A stretch of DNA of 64,000 nucleotides from Enhygromyxa salina (GTDB taxonomy: Bacteria; Myxococcota_A; Polyangia; Nannocystales; Nannocystaceae), in the NCBI RefSeq assembly GCF_000737335.2, contig NZ_JMCC02000061.1:1-64000 (forward strand), in the 5' to 3' direction. The notes under the pieces were generated by a model, which had not been told where the DNA came from, searched no databases, and saw only the letters and a list, made by a program, of their open reading frames with translations. Every line of letters starts with the position of its first letter. Position 1 is the stretch's first letter. A program made the position numbers and the translations under genes. Below, piece by piece: positions 54,177 through 63,499 of this stretch.

Positions 54177-54560
54177 ATTTTACCCCCACAGAGAGTTTGG
54201 CCCTTCGCCGACTGCAGCCGCTGACGCGTCTGGTCGCTTCGCTCCTCGGGGGTGTTTGTTCGCATCCGCATGTGTGGCCCCCTTGTATGATGCAGGTGGC
54301 TTCGGCGGACGTGCACGGGTGCTTGGTCGACGCTCCTCGGTGTTTGTTTGCATCCGCATGTGGGCCCCTGGGAGGGGGCTCGGGTGGCTTTGGCAGACGT
54401 GCGCGGGTGCTTGGCCGACGCTCCCCGGGGTGTTTGTTTGCATCCGCATGTGGCCCCCTGGGAGCCCTGAAAGGGGGCTCAGGTGGCTTCGGCGGACGTG
54501 CACGGGTGCTTCGCCGACTGTGGCCGCTTCGCGGCTGGTCGCATCGCTCCTCGGGTGGCT
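54177..54560 (+). repeat. Stop-adjacent dispersed repeat, copy E with internal tandem units
   Basis: It starts directly after the PASTA gene stop (ATTTTACCCCCACA), then CCCTTCGCCGACTGCAGCCG and TCGCTTCGCTCCTCGGGGG. Three tail units beginning GTGGCTTCGG or GTGGCTTTGG start at 54296, 54384 and 54483 (periods 88 and 99). Each of the later units carries its own GGCCCC/GGGGGC hairpin variant. Its middle segment is the subtype found in copy B. The rest of the gap to 54778 has no gene. Confidence 0.8.
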
Positions 54561-54778
54561 CCGGCGTGGGTCTTTGGTGATCGTTGAGCGGGAGATCGTT
54601 GGCGATGGGCGGGGCAGACCGCCCTCGTTCGGCCGCCTGTGTGTGGGGGTCGGGAGCCGGCTGAACGTTGTTTGGCGGTCGCCGTGCGGATCCGGGCACT
54701 GCGCGAGGCCGGTGCGGCGACACCGGCGTGATCGGATCATGCGCTGTGGGTACTCTCGGATCGGGCCCCTCGATCGCC

Positions 54779-56773
54779 ATGCGCCGTCTATCTTCGACTC
54801 ATCTCGTGTTGGGCTTGGCGATCTTGCCTGCCTGCTCCTCCGACCTCAGCGGCGGCGATGCCCCTGAGTCCTTCAGCTCGGAGGGGACGGACAGCGGGCC
54901 CGACACGGGGGACGGCGACGGCGATCCCCCCACCGGTGACGGCGACGGGGACGACGGCGCGGATGCTGGCGACGGCGACGGGGACGGCGACGGCGACGGC
55001 GACGGCGCGTGTGGGCTCGACTGCGGTGAAGGTTACTGCATCGAGCTTGGCAACGAGCAGTATTGCGAGTGTCCCGAGGGCACCGACTGGGGTCCCCACT
55101 ATTGCGATCCATGCTCGGTCACCGACGCGGCGGGCAGCCACGACCTCGAGCTCGAGGTGTTGAAATTCGATGGGCGGTTCTTGCTCAACGGGGCGCCGCC
55201 GCCCAAGTCCGAGTACGACGATGCCAACTTGTGGTTGGAGAATTCCGCGACGGCCGACCGCGTCTGGCTTGGCAACACCCATGACGGGCAGTTCGCCGTG
55301 CGCGTCACGCCAGGCATCTACGACGTCATCTATGAGGTCGAGACCCCAGGCGCTCTGATGCCGCACAACCTCCGGGTTCGGCTCGAGCGGCTGGCGCTGT
55401 TCGAGGCCGGCAGCGCCGACATCGACATTCGGGTGGCGTCGCGCACCGGAGACATCCTGCTCGATGGCGTCGCCCCACCGGTCAGCGAGTACGACGACGC
55501 CAACCTCCTGTTTCGAGATCCGGCGACCGGCGCCGAGGTCAAAGCAGGCAACACCCACGACGGCGCATACGCGATCCGTCTGGTCCCGGGCGAGTACGAC
55601 ATCATCTATCGGGTCGAGACCCCAGGGCCTGTCACGCCGCGCAACGATGGAGCGGTGCTGGCAACCGTGGTCGTGTCCAACGACGCCGACTTCCCGATTC
55701 TGATCTCGAGCGTGAGCCGCGAGGGCGCGTTCACGATCAACGGCGCGCCCGCGCCTGCCAGCGAGTACGACGACGCCAACATCGAGCTCGTGTCGGACGT
55801 GGCCGGGACCGTGGCGCTGGGCAACACCCACGACGGCAGCTACGCCCTGCGGGTGATCCCGGCCGAATACGCGGTGGTCTACGCGCACGAGACCGGCCCG
55901 AATGTGCCGCAAAACCAACGCGCCCAGTTCGACACGATCACCGTGTCCGAGGACGCCGCGGCGGCGGCGATCGACATCCCCATGGTCACGCTCGGGGGCA
56001 TGTTGACGATCAACGGGGCGCCGCCGCCAGCCAGCGAGTTCGATGACGGCATCTTGCACCTGCGCGACAGCGAGACGGGCGACGCCGTATTGCTGGGTAA
56101 CTCCCACGACGGCAGCTACCAGGTCAACCTGATCCCCGGCAGCTACGACGTCTACTACTCGCAAGAGACCGCGGGCGGCACCGTTCCCAACAACAAGAAC
56201 GCCCGGGTGTTCACGGGCGCACAGGTCAGCGAGTCCGGCAGCTTGGACCTCGACGTGCAGGCGGTGACGATCTCGGGCGCGTTCACGTTCGCGGGCGGCC
56301 AGCCGCCTGCGTCGTCCTATGAAGACGGGCGCATCTACCTGCGTAACACCGCAACCGATGACGCCGTGCTGCTTGGAAGCACCCACGACGGCAGCTACGC
56401 GGCGATCGTCGTGCCCGGCGACTACGAAGTGTTCTACGTGCAAGAGAGCGGCGGCGACGTGCCGGGCAATCAAAACGCGATGCTCGAGAGCGTGGCGATC
56501 GGTGTGGGCATGACCCTGGATCTCGATGTCCCGGTCGTCAGCCTCAGCGGACAAGTGCTGCTCTCCAACGGCCAAGCGCCAGACAGCCCCGCCGACGGTG
56601 GGCAAGTGTACCTGCGCAACCTCGCGGGTGACTCGGTGTTGCTCGGCGACTCGTTCTCGGTCTACGCGACCAACTTGGTCGCCGGGACCTACGGGGTCTA
56701 CTACCGATCCGAGGCCAGCGTGACCATGCCGCAGAACGAGAACGGCCGGTTCGCTTGTGTCACGATCGAGTGA
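54779..56773 (+). CDS. Lipoprotein with GD-rich linker, EGF-like Cys segment and six 92-residue repeats
   Basis: A 664-aa predicted lipoprotein (lipobox LPAC, C19). A GDGD linker (about residues 38-78) leads to a Cys-rich segment, CGLDCGEGYCIELGNEQYCEC, that looks EGF-like. Six repeats of about 92 residues follow, starting near 125, 218, 309, 401, 494 and 585. Each holds the motifs NGAPPPxSEYDDANL, LGNTHDGSYA, PGxYDVxY and PxNxxA; the last is the most divergent. Beta-strand-rich periodicity suggests a chain of Ig-like modules for surface adhesion or substrate binding. No known domain is claimed. The ATG at 54779 is chosen because the lipoprotein signal begins there. Confidence 0.85.
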   Translation: MRRLSSTHLVLGLAILPACSSDLSGGDAPESFSSEGTDSGPDTGDGDGDPPTGDGDGDDGADAGDGDGDGDGDGDGACGLDCGEGYCIELGNEQYCECPEGTDWGPHYCDPCSVTDAAGSHDLELEVLKFDGRFLLNGAPPPKSEYDDANLWLENSATADRVWLGNTHDGQFAVRVTPGIYDVIYEVETPGALMPHNLRVRLERLALFEAGSADIDIRVASRTGDILLDGVAPPVSEYDDANLLFRDPATGAEVKAGNTHDGAYAIRLVPGEYDIIYRVETPGPVTPRNDGAVLATVVVSNDADFPILISSVSREGAFTINGAPAPASEYDDANIELVSDVAGTVALGNTHDGSYALRVIPAEYAVVYAHETGPNVPQNQRAQFDTITVSEDAAAAAIDIPMVTLGGMLTINGAPPPASEFDDGILHLRDSETGDAVLLGNSHDGSYQVNLIPGSYDVYYSQETAGGTVPNNKNARVFTGAQVSESGSLDLDVQAVTISGAFTFAGGQPPASSYEDGRIYLRNTATDDAVLLGSTHDGSYAAIVVPGDYEVFYVQESGGDVPGNQNAMLESVAIGVGMTLDLDVPVVSLSGQVLLSNGQAPDSPADGGQVYLRNLAGDSVLLGDSFSVYATNLVAGTYGVYYRSEASVTMPQNENGRFACVTIE

Positions 56774-57129
56774 GCATGGGATCCACCGCCCGGCTCTTGT
56801 CGGCGATGAACATCATCGGCCGACCATCCCACTTGGGCGTTGTCGCGCTGGCGTCGATGTGTAGGTCCGCAGGAATCGCTAGCCCCAAATCAAGCGCTGA
56901 ATTGGAAAAGGTGAGTGATTTGGGGCTAGTACGAGCCGACAGGCGAGCGTTTGGGGTGAGCGAAGGGGGCTCCGCCGCCGAAGCGAGGGGCTTTCGAAAG
57001 CCCCCTTGAAGACATAGTAGGCCCGAGTCGAGCGCGCAGCGCTTGATTCGGGGCTAGGGGGAGGTCGATTGTGACCGCCAGCGGCGGCTTGGCGATTCGC
57101 CGCCTGCCGCCGCTGGCGTGGTGCTCGAC
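56774..57129. terminator. Hairpin-rich gap between convergent genes
   Basis: No gene is supported. CTAGCCCCAAATCA (56879-56892) pairs perfectly with 56916-56929 and almost perfectly with a second site at 57044-57057 (TGATTCGGGGCTAG), so two exclusive folds exist. GGGGCTTTCGAAAGCCCC (56987-57004) is an 18-bp palindrome nested in a larger stem AAGGGGGCT (56963-56971)/AGCCCCCTT (56999-57007). These probably terminate transcription from both sides. Confidence 0.6.
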
Positions 57130-59832
57130 TCAGCCTTGCGCAGCCTGAGCCCGCGCGGACGCTGGCTTGGCCTCTAGCGCCAACCCGTCGCCGCTCGGAT
57201 CCAGCGTGACCACGACCGTGTCTCCGCGGCCGTACCCGCCGGCCAGGATCCCGCGTGACAAGGGCTCGAGGATCCGCCGCTGCAACAAGCGCTTGAGCGG
57301 CCGCGCGCCAAACTCGGGCTCATAGCCGCGGTCCGCCAACCATTGCTTGGCGTCGTCGCTGAGCTCGAGCTCGAGCTCGCGCTCGCGCAGCCGCTTGGCG
57401 ACCCGGCGCAGCTGAATCTCCAAGATCCCCAGCATGTGTTCGCGGCCGAGCGGATGAAACTGGATGATGTCGTCGAGCCGGTTGAGGAACTCGGGGCGGA
57501 ACCGTTGGCGCAACAATTTGGCCCGGGCCCGCTCGAGCTCGGCCTCGGGCAGATCCTCCGCGAGCAGCTCCGAGCCAATGTTCGAGGTCATCAAGATCAG
57601 CGTATTGCGAAAGTCGACCGTGCGGCCTTGGCTGTCGGTCAGGCGGCCATCGTCGAGCACCTGCAGCAACAGGTTGAAGACCTCGGGGTGGGCCTTCTCG
57701 ATCTCGTCGAGCAGGACCACGCTGTAGGGCTTGCGGCGCACGGCCTCGGTCAGCTGCCCGCCCTCGTCGTAGCCGACGTAGCCGGGCGGGGCGCCGATCA
57801 AGCGCGAGACGGAGAACTTCTCCATGTACTCGCTCATGTCGATCCGCACCACGTTGCGCTCGTCGTCGAACAAGAACTCGGCGCAGGCCTTGGCCAGCTC
57901 GGTCTTGCCGACGCCCGTGGGGCCCAAGAACAAGAACGATCCAATTGGACGGTCGGGATCGCCGAGCCCCGCTCGCGCTTGGCGAACCGCAGACGCGATC
58001 GCGGTGATCGCCTGCCGCTGGCCGATCACGCGCTGCTGCAGGTTGTCTTCCATGGCCAAGAGCTTGGCTTGCTCGCCCTGCAGCATCTTGGCGACCGGGA
58101 TCCCGGTCCACTTGCTGACGATCTCGGCGACGTCCTCGTCGGTCACGACCTCGCGCAGGAACGAGCCGTTCGCTTGGGCTTGGTGCAGCTGCTCGCGGGC
58201 GGCGACGCGCTGGGCCTCGAGCTCGCGCAGGGTCCCGTAGGTCAGCTGCGAGGCCCGCTCGAGATCGCCAGATTGCTGCGCTCGCGCGGCGTCGGCCTTG
58301 ACCCGCTCGATCTGCTCGCTCAGTTGCTTGATCTCGGCGAAGCGGTCGCGCTCGGTCTGCCAGCGCCCGCGCAGCGCCGCGGCCTCTTCGCGCAAGCTCG
58401 CTAGCTCGGCCTCTACGACCCGCAGTCGCTCGGCCCGGCGCTCTTGCTTTTGTTGATCTTCGTCGCTCTGGCTGCCAAGCATCGCGCCCAATTTTTCTCG
58501 CAGGCCGCCCCCTTTGCCCTCGCGCTCGAGCGCTTGACGCTCCATCTCGAGCCGGGTGATCCGGCGCTCGAGCTCGTCGATCGGCAGCGGCACGCTCTCG
58601 ACCTCCATCTTGAGCCGGGCCGACGCCTCGTCGATGAGATCGATCGCCTTGTCGGGCAAGAACCGGTTTTGGATGTAGCGGTGGCTGAGGTTGGCGGCGG
58701 CGATCAGCGCGGCGTCCTCGATCTGGATGCCGTGGTGAGCCTCGAAGCGATCGCGCAGACCCCTGAGGATCGAGACCGTATCCTCGACCGAGGGCTCGTC
58801 GATCATCACGGGCTGAAACCGGCGCTCGAGCGCTTTGTCCTTCTCGATGTACTTGCGGTACTCGTCGAGGGTCGTCGCGCCAATGCAGCGCAGCTCGCCG
58901 CGGGCGAGGGCCGGCTTGAGCATGTTGGCGGCGTCTTGGGTGCCCTCGCTGCCGCCGGCTCCAACCAGCGTGTGCAGCTCGTCGATGAACAGCAGGATCT
59001 GGCCGCCAGCTTGCTCGATCTCGGTCAGCACGGCCTTGAGCCGCTCCTCGAATTCACCGCGATACTTGGCGCCCGCGACCAGCGACGCGAGGTCGAGCTG
59101 GACCAGGCGGCGATCGACGAGCGACTCGGGCACGTCGCCGGCCGCGATCCGCAGCGCGATACCCTCCGCGATCGCGGTCTTGCCGACCCCAGGATCGCCG
59201 ATCAACACCGGGTTGTTCTTGGTCCGGCGTGACAACACCTGGATCGCGCGCCTGATCTCTGCGTCGCGACCGATCACGGGATCCAGCTTTTGCGCGCGGG
59301 CCAGACCCGAGAGATCACGCGTATATTTTGCGAGGGCTTCATAAGTGCCCTCGGGATCTTCGGTTGTGACGCTCTGGCTCCCGCGCATCTCTTGCAGGGC
59401 CGAGAGCACCAGCTCGCGCGAGGCGCCGAGCTCACGCAGGACCCGGGTGGCCTTGATCTGAGCCTTGTCGGCCCGGTCCGACAGCATCGCGAGGACGAGG
59501 TGCTCGCTGCTGATGAACTTGTCCTTGAGTGCCTCGGCCTCGTCGGCGGCGATGTCGAGCGCCGCATGCAGCTCGCGCGAGACGCTGAGATCACCGCCGC
59601 TGACCTTCGAGCGCTTCGCGAAGGCATCGGATACGGCCCGCTCGATCGCGGAACCGTGGACACCCGCGCGCTCGAGCAAGGGCCGCACGAGCCCGCCGTC
59701 TTGCGAGATCGCGGCGAGCAACAGGTGCAGGCTGTCGACCTGTGCGTGGTGGAGGTCGCGGGCCATTGCCTGCGCGTGGGCGATTGCGTGACGGGTCTTG
59801 ACCGTCGCCTTCTCGGGATTGAATGCCGCCAT
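57130..59832 (-). CDS. clpB: ClpB, protein disaggregase (Hsp100 AAA+ chaperone)
   Basis: A 900-aa cytoplasmic hexameric ATPase that rescues aggregated proteins with DnaK. The N domain carries two Clp-N repeats. AAA-1 has Walker A GDPGVGKTAIAE and Walker B LLFIDELH; AAA-2 has Walker A GPTGVGKTELAK, the pore loop GYVGYDEGG and Walker B VVLLDEIEKAH. A coiled-coil M domain lies between them, marking ClpB rather than ClpA. The start at 59832 (MAAFNPEKATVKT) matches the family N-terminus; an ATG at 59856 is also in frame. A run of nine C residues on the coding strand lies about 33 bases upstream of the start. No CIRCE element was found. Confidence 0.97.
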   Translation of the reverse strand: MAAFNPEKATVKTRHAIAHAQAMARDLHHAQVDSLHLLLAAISQDGGLVRPLLERAGVHGSAIERAVSDAFAKRSKVSGGDLSVSRELHAALDIAADEAEALKDKFISSEHLVLAMLSDRADKAQIKATRVLRELGASRELVLSALQEMRGSQSVTTEDPEGTYEALAKYTRDLSGLARAQKLDPVIGRDAEIRRAIQVLSRRTKNNPVLIGDPGVGKTAIAEGIALRIAAGDVPESLVDRRLVQLDLASLVAGAKYRGEFEERLKAVLTEIEQAGGQILLFIDELHTLVGAGGSEGTQDAANMLKPALARGELRCIGATTLDEYRKYIEKDKALERRFQPVMIDEPSVEDTVSILRGLRDRFEAHHGIQIEDAALIAAANLSHRYIQNRFLPDKAIDLIDEASARLKMEVESVPLPIDELERRITRLEMERQALEREGKGGGLREKLGAMLGSQSDEDQQKQERRAERLRVVEAELASLREEAAALRGRWQTERDRFAEIKQLSEQIERVKADAARAQQSGDLERASQLTYGTLRELEAQRVAAREQLHQAQANGSFLREVVTDEDVAEIVSKWTGIPVAKMLQGEQAKLLAMEDNLQQRVIGQRQAITAIASAVRQARAGLGDPDRPIGSFLFLGPTGVGKTELAKACAEFLFDDERNVVRIDMSEYMEKFSVSRLIGAPPGYVGYDEGGQLTEAVRRKPYSVVLLDEIEKAHPEVFNLLLQVLDDGRLTDSQGRTVDFRNTLILMTSNIGSELLAEDLPEAELERARAKLLRQRFRPEFLNRLDDIIQFHPLGREHMLGILEIQLRRVAKRLRERELELELSDDAKQWLADRGYEPEFGARPLKRLLQRRILEPLSRGILAGGYGRGDTVVVTLDPSGDGLALEAKPASARAQAAQG

Positions 59833-59864
59833 CTTGATGTGTCTTTCTGCGCCCATCCGGGCGC

Positions 59865-59873
59865 GGGGGGGGG
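59865..59873. repeat. Homopolymer tract upstream of clpB
   Basis: Nine consecutive G residues on the plus strand (poly-C in the clpB leader). Such tracts can slip during replication. Confidence 0.6.
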
Positions 59874-59996
59874 CTCTTGCGCTGTCGCGTGCCCGCTTGC
59901 GACCCGAAGGTGTGCATCTGATCTGGCAGTGCAACCCCGGCGTGACCTGGCGCGCGAGCTTGCCTCGCCGGGCGAACGCGGCCATCCTCGGGCGCA

Positions 59997-60500
59997 ATGT
60001 TCTCGCTCCTCGCGACCGTGCTGTTCTCGGGAACGACGATCGCTGCGGCGCCGCCAACCGAGACGGCGCCGGGCGGGTACCGAACGCTGAGTGAGCAGCG
60101 CGAGCGCGAGGGTCCGCCGCGCGACGGCGAAGACGAACTGACGATCGGCTCGGTGTTGTTCTCGCTCGGGTTGCTGCGCGCGGGCGCTGGCGTGCTGACC
60201 GCGGTGATGGCCGATCGCCCTGGGATGTGTCCGGACCCAGAGCAAGGTTGCGGATCGCTGCGCGCCTACGGGTGGGCCGGCCTTGGCGAGGGGGTGCTGC
60301 TCACCGGCACCGGGATCGTCTACCTCGCGATCGGTGCGTCGCGGCGGGGCCAGTATCAACGCTGGGAGCGAGGCGAGCCGCTGGCCAAGCGGCTGCAGCT
60401 GAGCCCATGGGTCACGACTTCGCGCGGGTGGGTGGGCTCGGCTGGGCTCGGGCCGGTCCGGCTCACCGGCGGGGGCGCGTCCGTTCAGCTGCGCTTTTGA
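59997..60500 (+). CDS. Hypothetical exported or membrane protein
   Basis: A 167-aa protein, divergent from clpB. It begins with a short signal-like stretch (FSLLATVLFSGTTIAAAPP), then a polar region and two hydrophobic segments (about residues 48-70 and 92-112) with Gly-rich character. One short loop holds a Cys pair (MCPDPEQGCG). The C-terminus QLRF resembles outer membrane protein ends but the protein is small. No family is recognised. The 3' end overlaps the convergent gene by 16 bases. Confidence 0.6.
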   Translation: MFSLLATVLFSGTTIAAAPPTETAPGGYRTLSEQREREGPPRDGEDELTIGSVLFSLGLLRAGAGVLTAVMADRPGMCPDPEQGCGSLRAYGWAGLGEGVLLTGTGIVYLAIGASRRGQYQRWERGEPLAKRLQLSPWVTTSRGWVGSAGLGPVRLTGGGASVQLRF

Positions 60501-60880
60501 AGCGTGAGCTCGGCGGCCGGTTCAAACTCCGTCGCGGCTGCGAGCTCGGCTTCGGCGGTGTCTTGATCCGCGTGCAGCAGCAGCCCAAGCACCCCGGCAT
60601 GGGTCTGGCCATAGCAGTCGGGCTCGCGGTTGGCTGCGCACCACAGGGCCATCAGCGCCAACGGCAGGTTGGGCGCGGGCCGCAGCAGCAGCTGCCTGGC
60701 TTCGTCGAAGTTCGCGCTGGCCACCGGATCGATGACCCTGCGCTGGTATTTGGCCGTCAAGCTGGCGACGGCCGCCCCCTCGTCGAAGCTCAGCTGGACG
60801 AGCGTCAACACCGATTGCAGGTGAGCGCTAGCGCGCTCGACAGTCTCTTGGATTAGCATCAACTCGGGCATCGACCTCAT
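60485..60880 (-). CDS. Hypothetical protein, mostly helical
   Basis: A 131-aa soluble protein without signal peptide. Predicted helices dominate (for example ELMLIQETVERASAHLQSVLTL, NFDEARQLLLRP). AGGAG (minus strand, 60890-60894) sits 9 bases before the ATG at 60880 and supports this start. Resemblance to DUF6931-type small proteins of myxobacterial/planctomycete secretion loci is possible but not certain. No clear partner lies next to it. Confidence 0.62.
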   Translation of the reverse strand: MRSMPELMLIQETVERASAHLQSVLTLVQLSFDEGAAVASLTAKYQRRVIDPVASANFDEARQLLLRPAPNLPLALMALWCAANREPDCYGQTHAGVLGLLLHADQDTAEAELAAATEFEPAAELTLQKRS

Positions 60881-60894
60881 CAGTGTTGGCTCCT

Positions 60895-61341
60895 ATGAGT
60901 TCGTTGTCGTATCAGGCTGAATGATCGGAAATTGGCAGCTGAGAATACTCACTGACCCAGAATGGGCCGGTTGTGTACACTCAGCGCAAGGTCTACGGGT
61001 CAAATGAGGGCTTGTGTAGTGAAAGCTTTGCTGTGATTGGTCAAAAGGACAGCTCCTCCGCCCGGGGCAGACCCGCTCACAAATGTCGCCTGTAGGCTGC
61101 CAGGACGTTCCCAAGCGGAAAATGGACTGCAGGTAGACGTCGGCACATTGATGCATGGACTGCAGATGAGTTGGCCGCCATTGCGAGTCGGACCGAAGGA
61201 CGCAACATTTGCTCACTGTCCCCGCCAGGTCTTGGCGAGCCTGGTTCGGTAGCGAGAGCCAGCCGCTGGACGCGCCGTCGGGCCGCCGTTGGGCCAAAGG
61301 TCGCTTGCGGTGGGTTCGGCCAGCTGGAATCGTGCCGGCCG
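60895..61341. other. Lower-GC intergenic region between divergent genes
   Basis: About 450 bases without a convincing gene; base composition is visibly less GC-rich than the rest of the window. ATGGACTGCAG occurs twice (near 61121 and 61155), and GTGTACAC (60973-60980) is palindromic. It probably carries promoters for the two divergent genes, but none could be pinned down. Confidence 0.4.
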
Positions 61342-62046
61342 ATGTCGGGCACGATCGACCACCCCAGCTTCCGCGTGATCGATGACTTCCTCGAGGAGGA
61401 CGCGTGGACCGAGGTCTGGAGCCACTTTCAGTTCATGGAGCTGCTGCCGGTCACGCGCAGTCGGGGCGCGTGGAAGCTCGACGATGGCGTGCCGCTGGGT
61501 GGCCATGAGCTGTGCACCGACGGCCGCGATCCCGACGCTCGCCACGATCCGGCCCGGCCCCAGCGCTATCCAGGCCAGACCCCGCTCGATCGGGTCGTCC
61601 ACGCGCTGCTGGCCCGCCCCGAGCTGCACGAGGGGCTGATCGCCGACACCTGGGACCGACTCAGCGCCCGGGCCTACGTGTACCCCCACGGCACGGGGCT
61701 GTCGTGGCACGTCGATGATCACCAACTCTATGCCGGGGCGTTCATCTACTACGCGCACCCGCACTGGAACGCGCACTGGGGTGGCGAGCTGCTGATCGGC
61801 GAGCTCGAGGCCGACACGGATGCCAGCGATGACGAGGCGGAGCCGCTCCCGATCATGGGCTATCGGTTCGAGACCGAGGACTACTCCGCGCGGCTGCTCG
61901 ACATGGGCTGCGGCAGCTTCGTGATGCCAAAGCCCAACCGCTTGGTGCTGCTGGCTGGCGCTCCCCACATGATCGCGGCGGTCAGCCCCGCTGCGGGGCA
62001 CAACGTGCGGGCCAGCGTGTCGGGGTTCTTCCTCACCCCCGAATGA
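61342..62046 (+). CDS. 2-oxoglutarate/Fe(II)-dependent oxygenase
   Basis: A 234-aa cytoplasmic enzyme of the prolyl-4-hydroxylase-like 2OG-Fe(II) superfamily. Iron ligands are H123 and D125 (SWHVDD) and H209 (APHMIAAVSP); R223 (NVRASVSGFF) would bind 2-oxoglutarate. The arrangement HxD...H...R and a double-stranded beta-helix-like pattern fit. Substrate is not evident. The start MSGTIDHPSFRVIDDFL fits the family N-terminus. It lies 19 bases before the two-TM protein gene, suggesting co-transcription. Confidence 0.84.
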   Translation: MSGTIDHPSFRVIDDFLEEDAWTEVWSHFQFMELLPVTRSRGAWKLDDGVPLGGHELCTDGRDPDARHDPARPQRYPGQTPLDRVVHALLARPELHEGLIADTWDRLSARAYVYPHGTGLSWHVDDHQLYAGAFIYYAHPHWNAHWGGELLIGELEADTDASDDEAEPLPIMGYRFETEDYSARLLDMGCGSFVMPKPNRLVLLAGAPHMIAAVSPAAGHNVRASVSGFFLTPE

Positions 62047-62065
62047 GGCACGATGGGTCCAGCTC

Positions 62066-62530
62066 ATGGCTCGCCCCGCCCCCGTTCCGCTGTCCAAGCT
62101 CCACCCGGTGCGCTTCCCCGATCGCTGCCCCGTGTGCGGCAAGGTCTCGCCTGGGCACACCCTCGCGCTCGACCAACTGTTTGGGATCTACCGGCCGGTG
62201 TCCGACGATGTGTTCGGCCGCTGGCAGTCGCAGCTGCCGGTCTGCAAGGAGCACGAGCGGCGGCTTCGGCTGGCGCGGCGGAGCGACCTGCTGTCGGTCG
62301 TCGGCTTCGCGCTCGCAGGCTTCGCGGGGTTGCTCTACCTGGTCCGATTCGAGATGTTTGCAGCTGGCTGGTGGTCGTGGGCGGCCGTGCTGGCGACCGG
62401 GCTGCTGCCGATCGGTCTGATCCGGCTCGCGCTGCGGCCGATCTTCGACATTGCGCCAGATGACGATCTCGTGGAGTTCGAGCTGCGCAACACTGCCTAC
62501 GCCAAAGACTTCATTGCGCTCAACCGCTAG
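62066..62530 (+). CDS. Two-TM protein with N-terminal Cys pair, unknown
   Basis: A 154-aa protein. It opens with a CPVC motif (RFPDRCPVCGKV) and a later Cys-His (LPVCKEHERR), together resembling a small zinc-binding segment. Two TM helices follow (about residues 78-95 and 101-124), then a short acidic tail. No family is named. Confidence 0.68.
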   Translation: MARPAPVPLSKLHPVRFPDRCPVCGKVSPGHTLALDQLFGIYRPVSDDVFGRWQSQLPVCKEHERRLRLARRSDLLSVVGFALAGFAGLLYLVRFEMFAAGWWSWAAVLATGLLPIGLIRLALRPIFDIAPDDDLVEFELRNTAYAKDFIALNR

Positions 62531-62572
62531 CAGCCTCGCACGCGCCTAGAACAGTGCGTATGCTAGCTGTTC

Positions 62573-63499
62573 ATGCAGTCGCTCGCTCTCGTGCTAACCG
62601 GTGCGTGGTTCGCCGTGGGTCCGATCCCCGGACCCGGCCAAGTTGATCATGACCCGCTCGATCCGCTGATCTACGGCGGCGACCCGGTCGTGCCAGGGGC
62701 GTGGCCAGCGGTGGTCTCGGTCCAGACCAACAAGCTGTGTACAGGCACCCTGGTCGCGCCCAACCTGGTGCTGACGGCCGCGCACTGTTTTGACCCGGCG
62801 CCCCTGGGCGAGATCCGCGTCAGCTTTGGCGACGACCGGCTCAGCGGCGTGCAGATCATGTCGAGCGAGTGGGGCAGTCACCCGGACTTTTGCTTGCCGT
62901 CCGAGTGCGGCGAGGATCTGCACGACTTCGCGTGGGTCCGCCTGCCGGGCGACATGCCGCTCGAGCCGATCTTGCCGATCACCAACCAGGCGGAGTTCGA
63001 CGAGCTGATGCAGGTCGGTCACGAGGCGGTGTTCGTTGGCTTTGGCGAGGACGAGGCGGGGGTCGTCGGGATTAAGCGCGAAGTGACCGCTTCGGTGACC
63101 GGGTTCAACGAGTCGGGCCGCGAATTTCGGGCCGGCGGCGACGGCAACGACACCTGCCTGGGCGACTCGGGCGGGCCGGCGCTGATCCAGCTCGCAACCG
63201 GAGATTGGCGGCTCGCGGGCGTGATCTCGCGCGGCGGCGAGTGTGGACTGGGCGGCATCTACGGGGTGCCGCTGCCAGAGCTGTGCTGGCTGCGTGACGA
63301 CAGCGGCGTGGACCTGCTGCCCAGCGGCTGTGATCAGTGTGACTGTGTCGCGCTCGCCGGCGAGCGGGCCGACGACGGCTGCGGCTGCGAGATCAGCGGC
63401 GCCGGCTCAGTCAACGACCCCCGCGAGCTCTCGTGGTGGCTGCTGGTCCAGCTCGGGCTATTGGCGGGCCTCGGTGTTAGGGTCTGGTGGCGACGATGA
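62573..63499 (+). CDS. Secreted trypsin-like (S1) protease with MYXO-CTERM-like tail
   Basis: A 308-aa protein with a short signal-like N-terminus and a chymotrypsin-fold protease domain starting at the YGGDPVVPGAWP activation site. The catalytic triad is H71 (TAAHC), D118 (HDFAWV) and S199 (GDSGGP). The C-terminus has a Cys-rich segment (GCDQCDCVALAGERADDGCGC), a TM helix (WWLLVQLGLLAGLGVRVWW) and terminal Arg residues, the layout of myxobacterial sorting tails. It should be exported and surface-held. It overlaps rtcB by 4 bases (ATGA). Confidence 0.9.
   Translation: MQSLALVLTGAWFAVGPIPGPGQVDHDPLDPLIYGGDPVVPGAWPAVVSVQTNKLCTGTLVAPNLVLTAAHCFDPAPLGEIRVSFGDDRLSGVQIMSSEWGSHPDFCLPSECGEDLHDFAWVRLPGDMPLEPILPITNQAEFDELMQVGHEAVFVGFGEDEAGVVGIKREVTASVTGFNESGREFRAGGDGNDTCLGDSGGPALIQLATGDWRLAGVISRGGECGLGGIYGVPLPELCWLRDDSGVDLLPSGCDQCDCVALAGERADDGCGCEISGAGSVNDPRELSWWLLVQLGLLAGLGVRVWWRR

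Noticed and set aside
60893..61297. Minus-strand open frame in the lower-GC gap
   Set aside because: No RBS, no domain, atypical composition; more likely non-coding promoter DNA.
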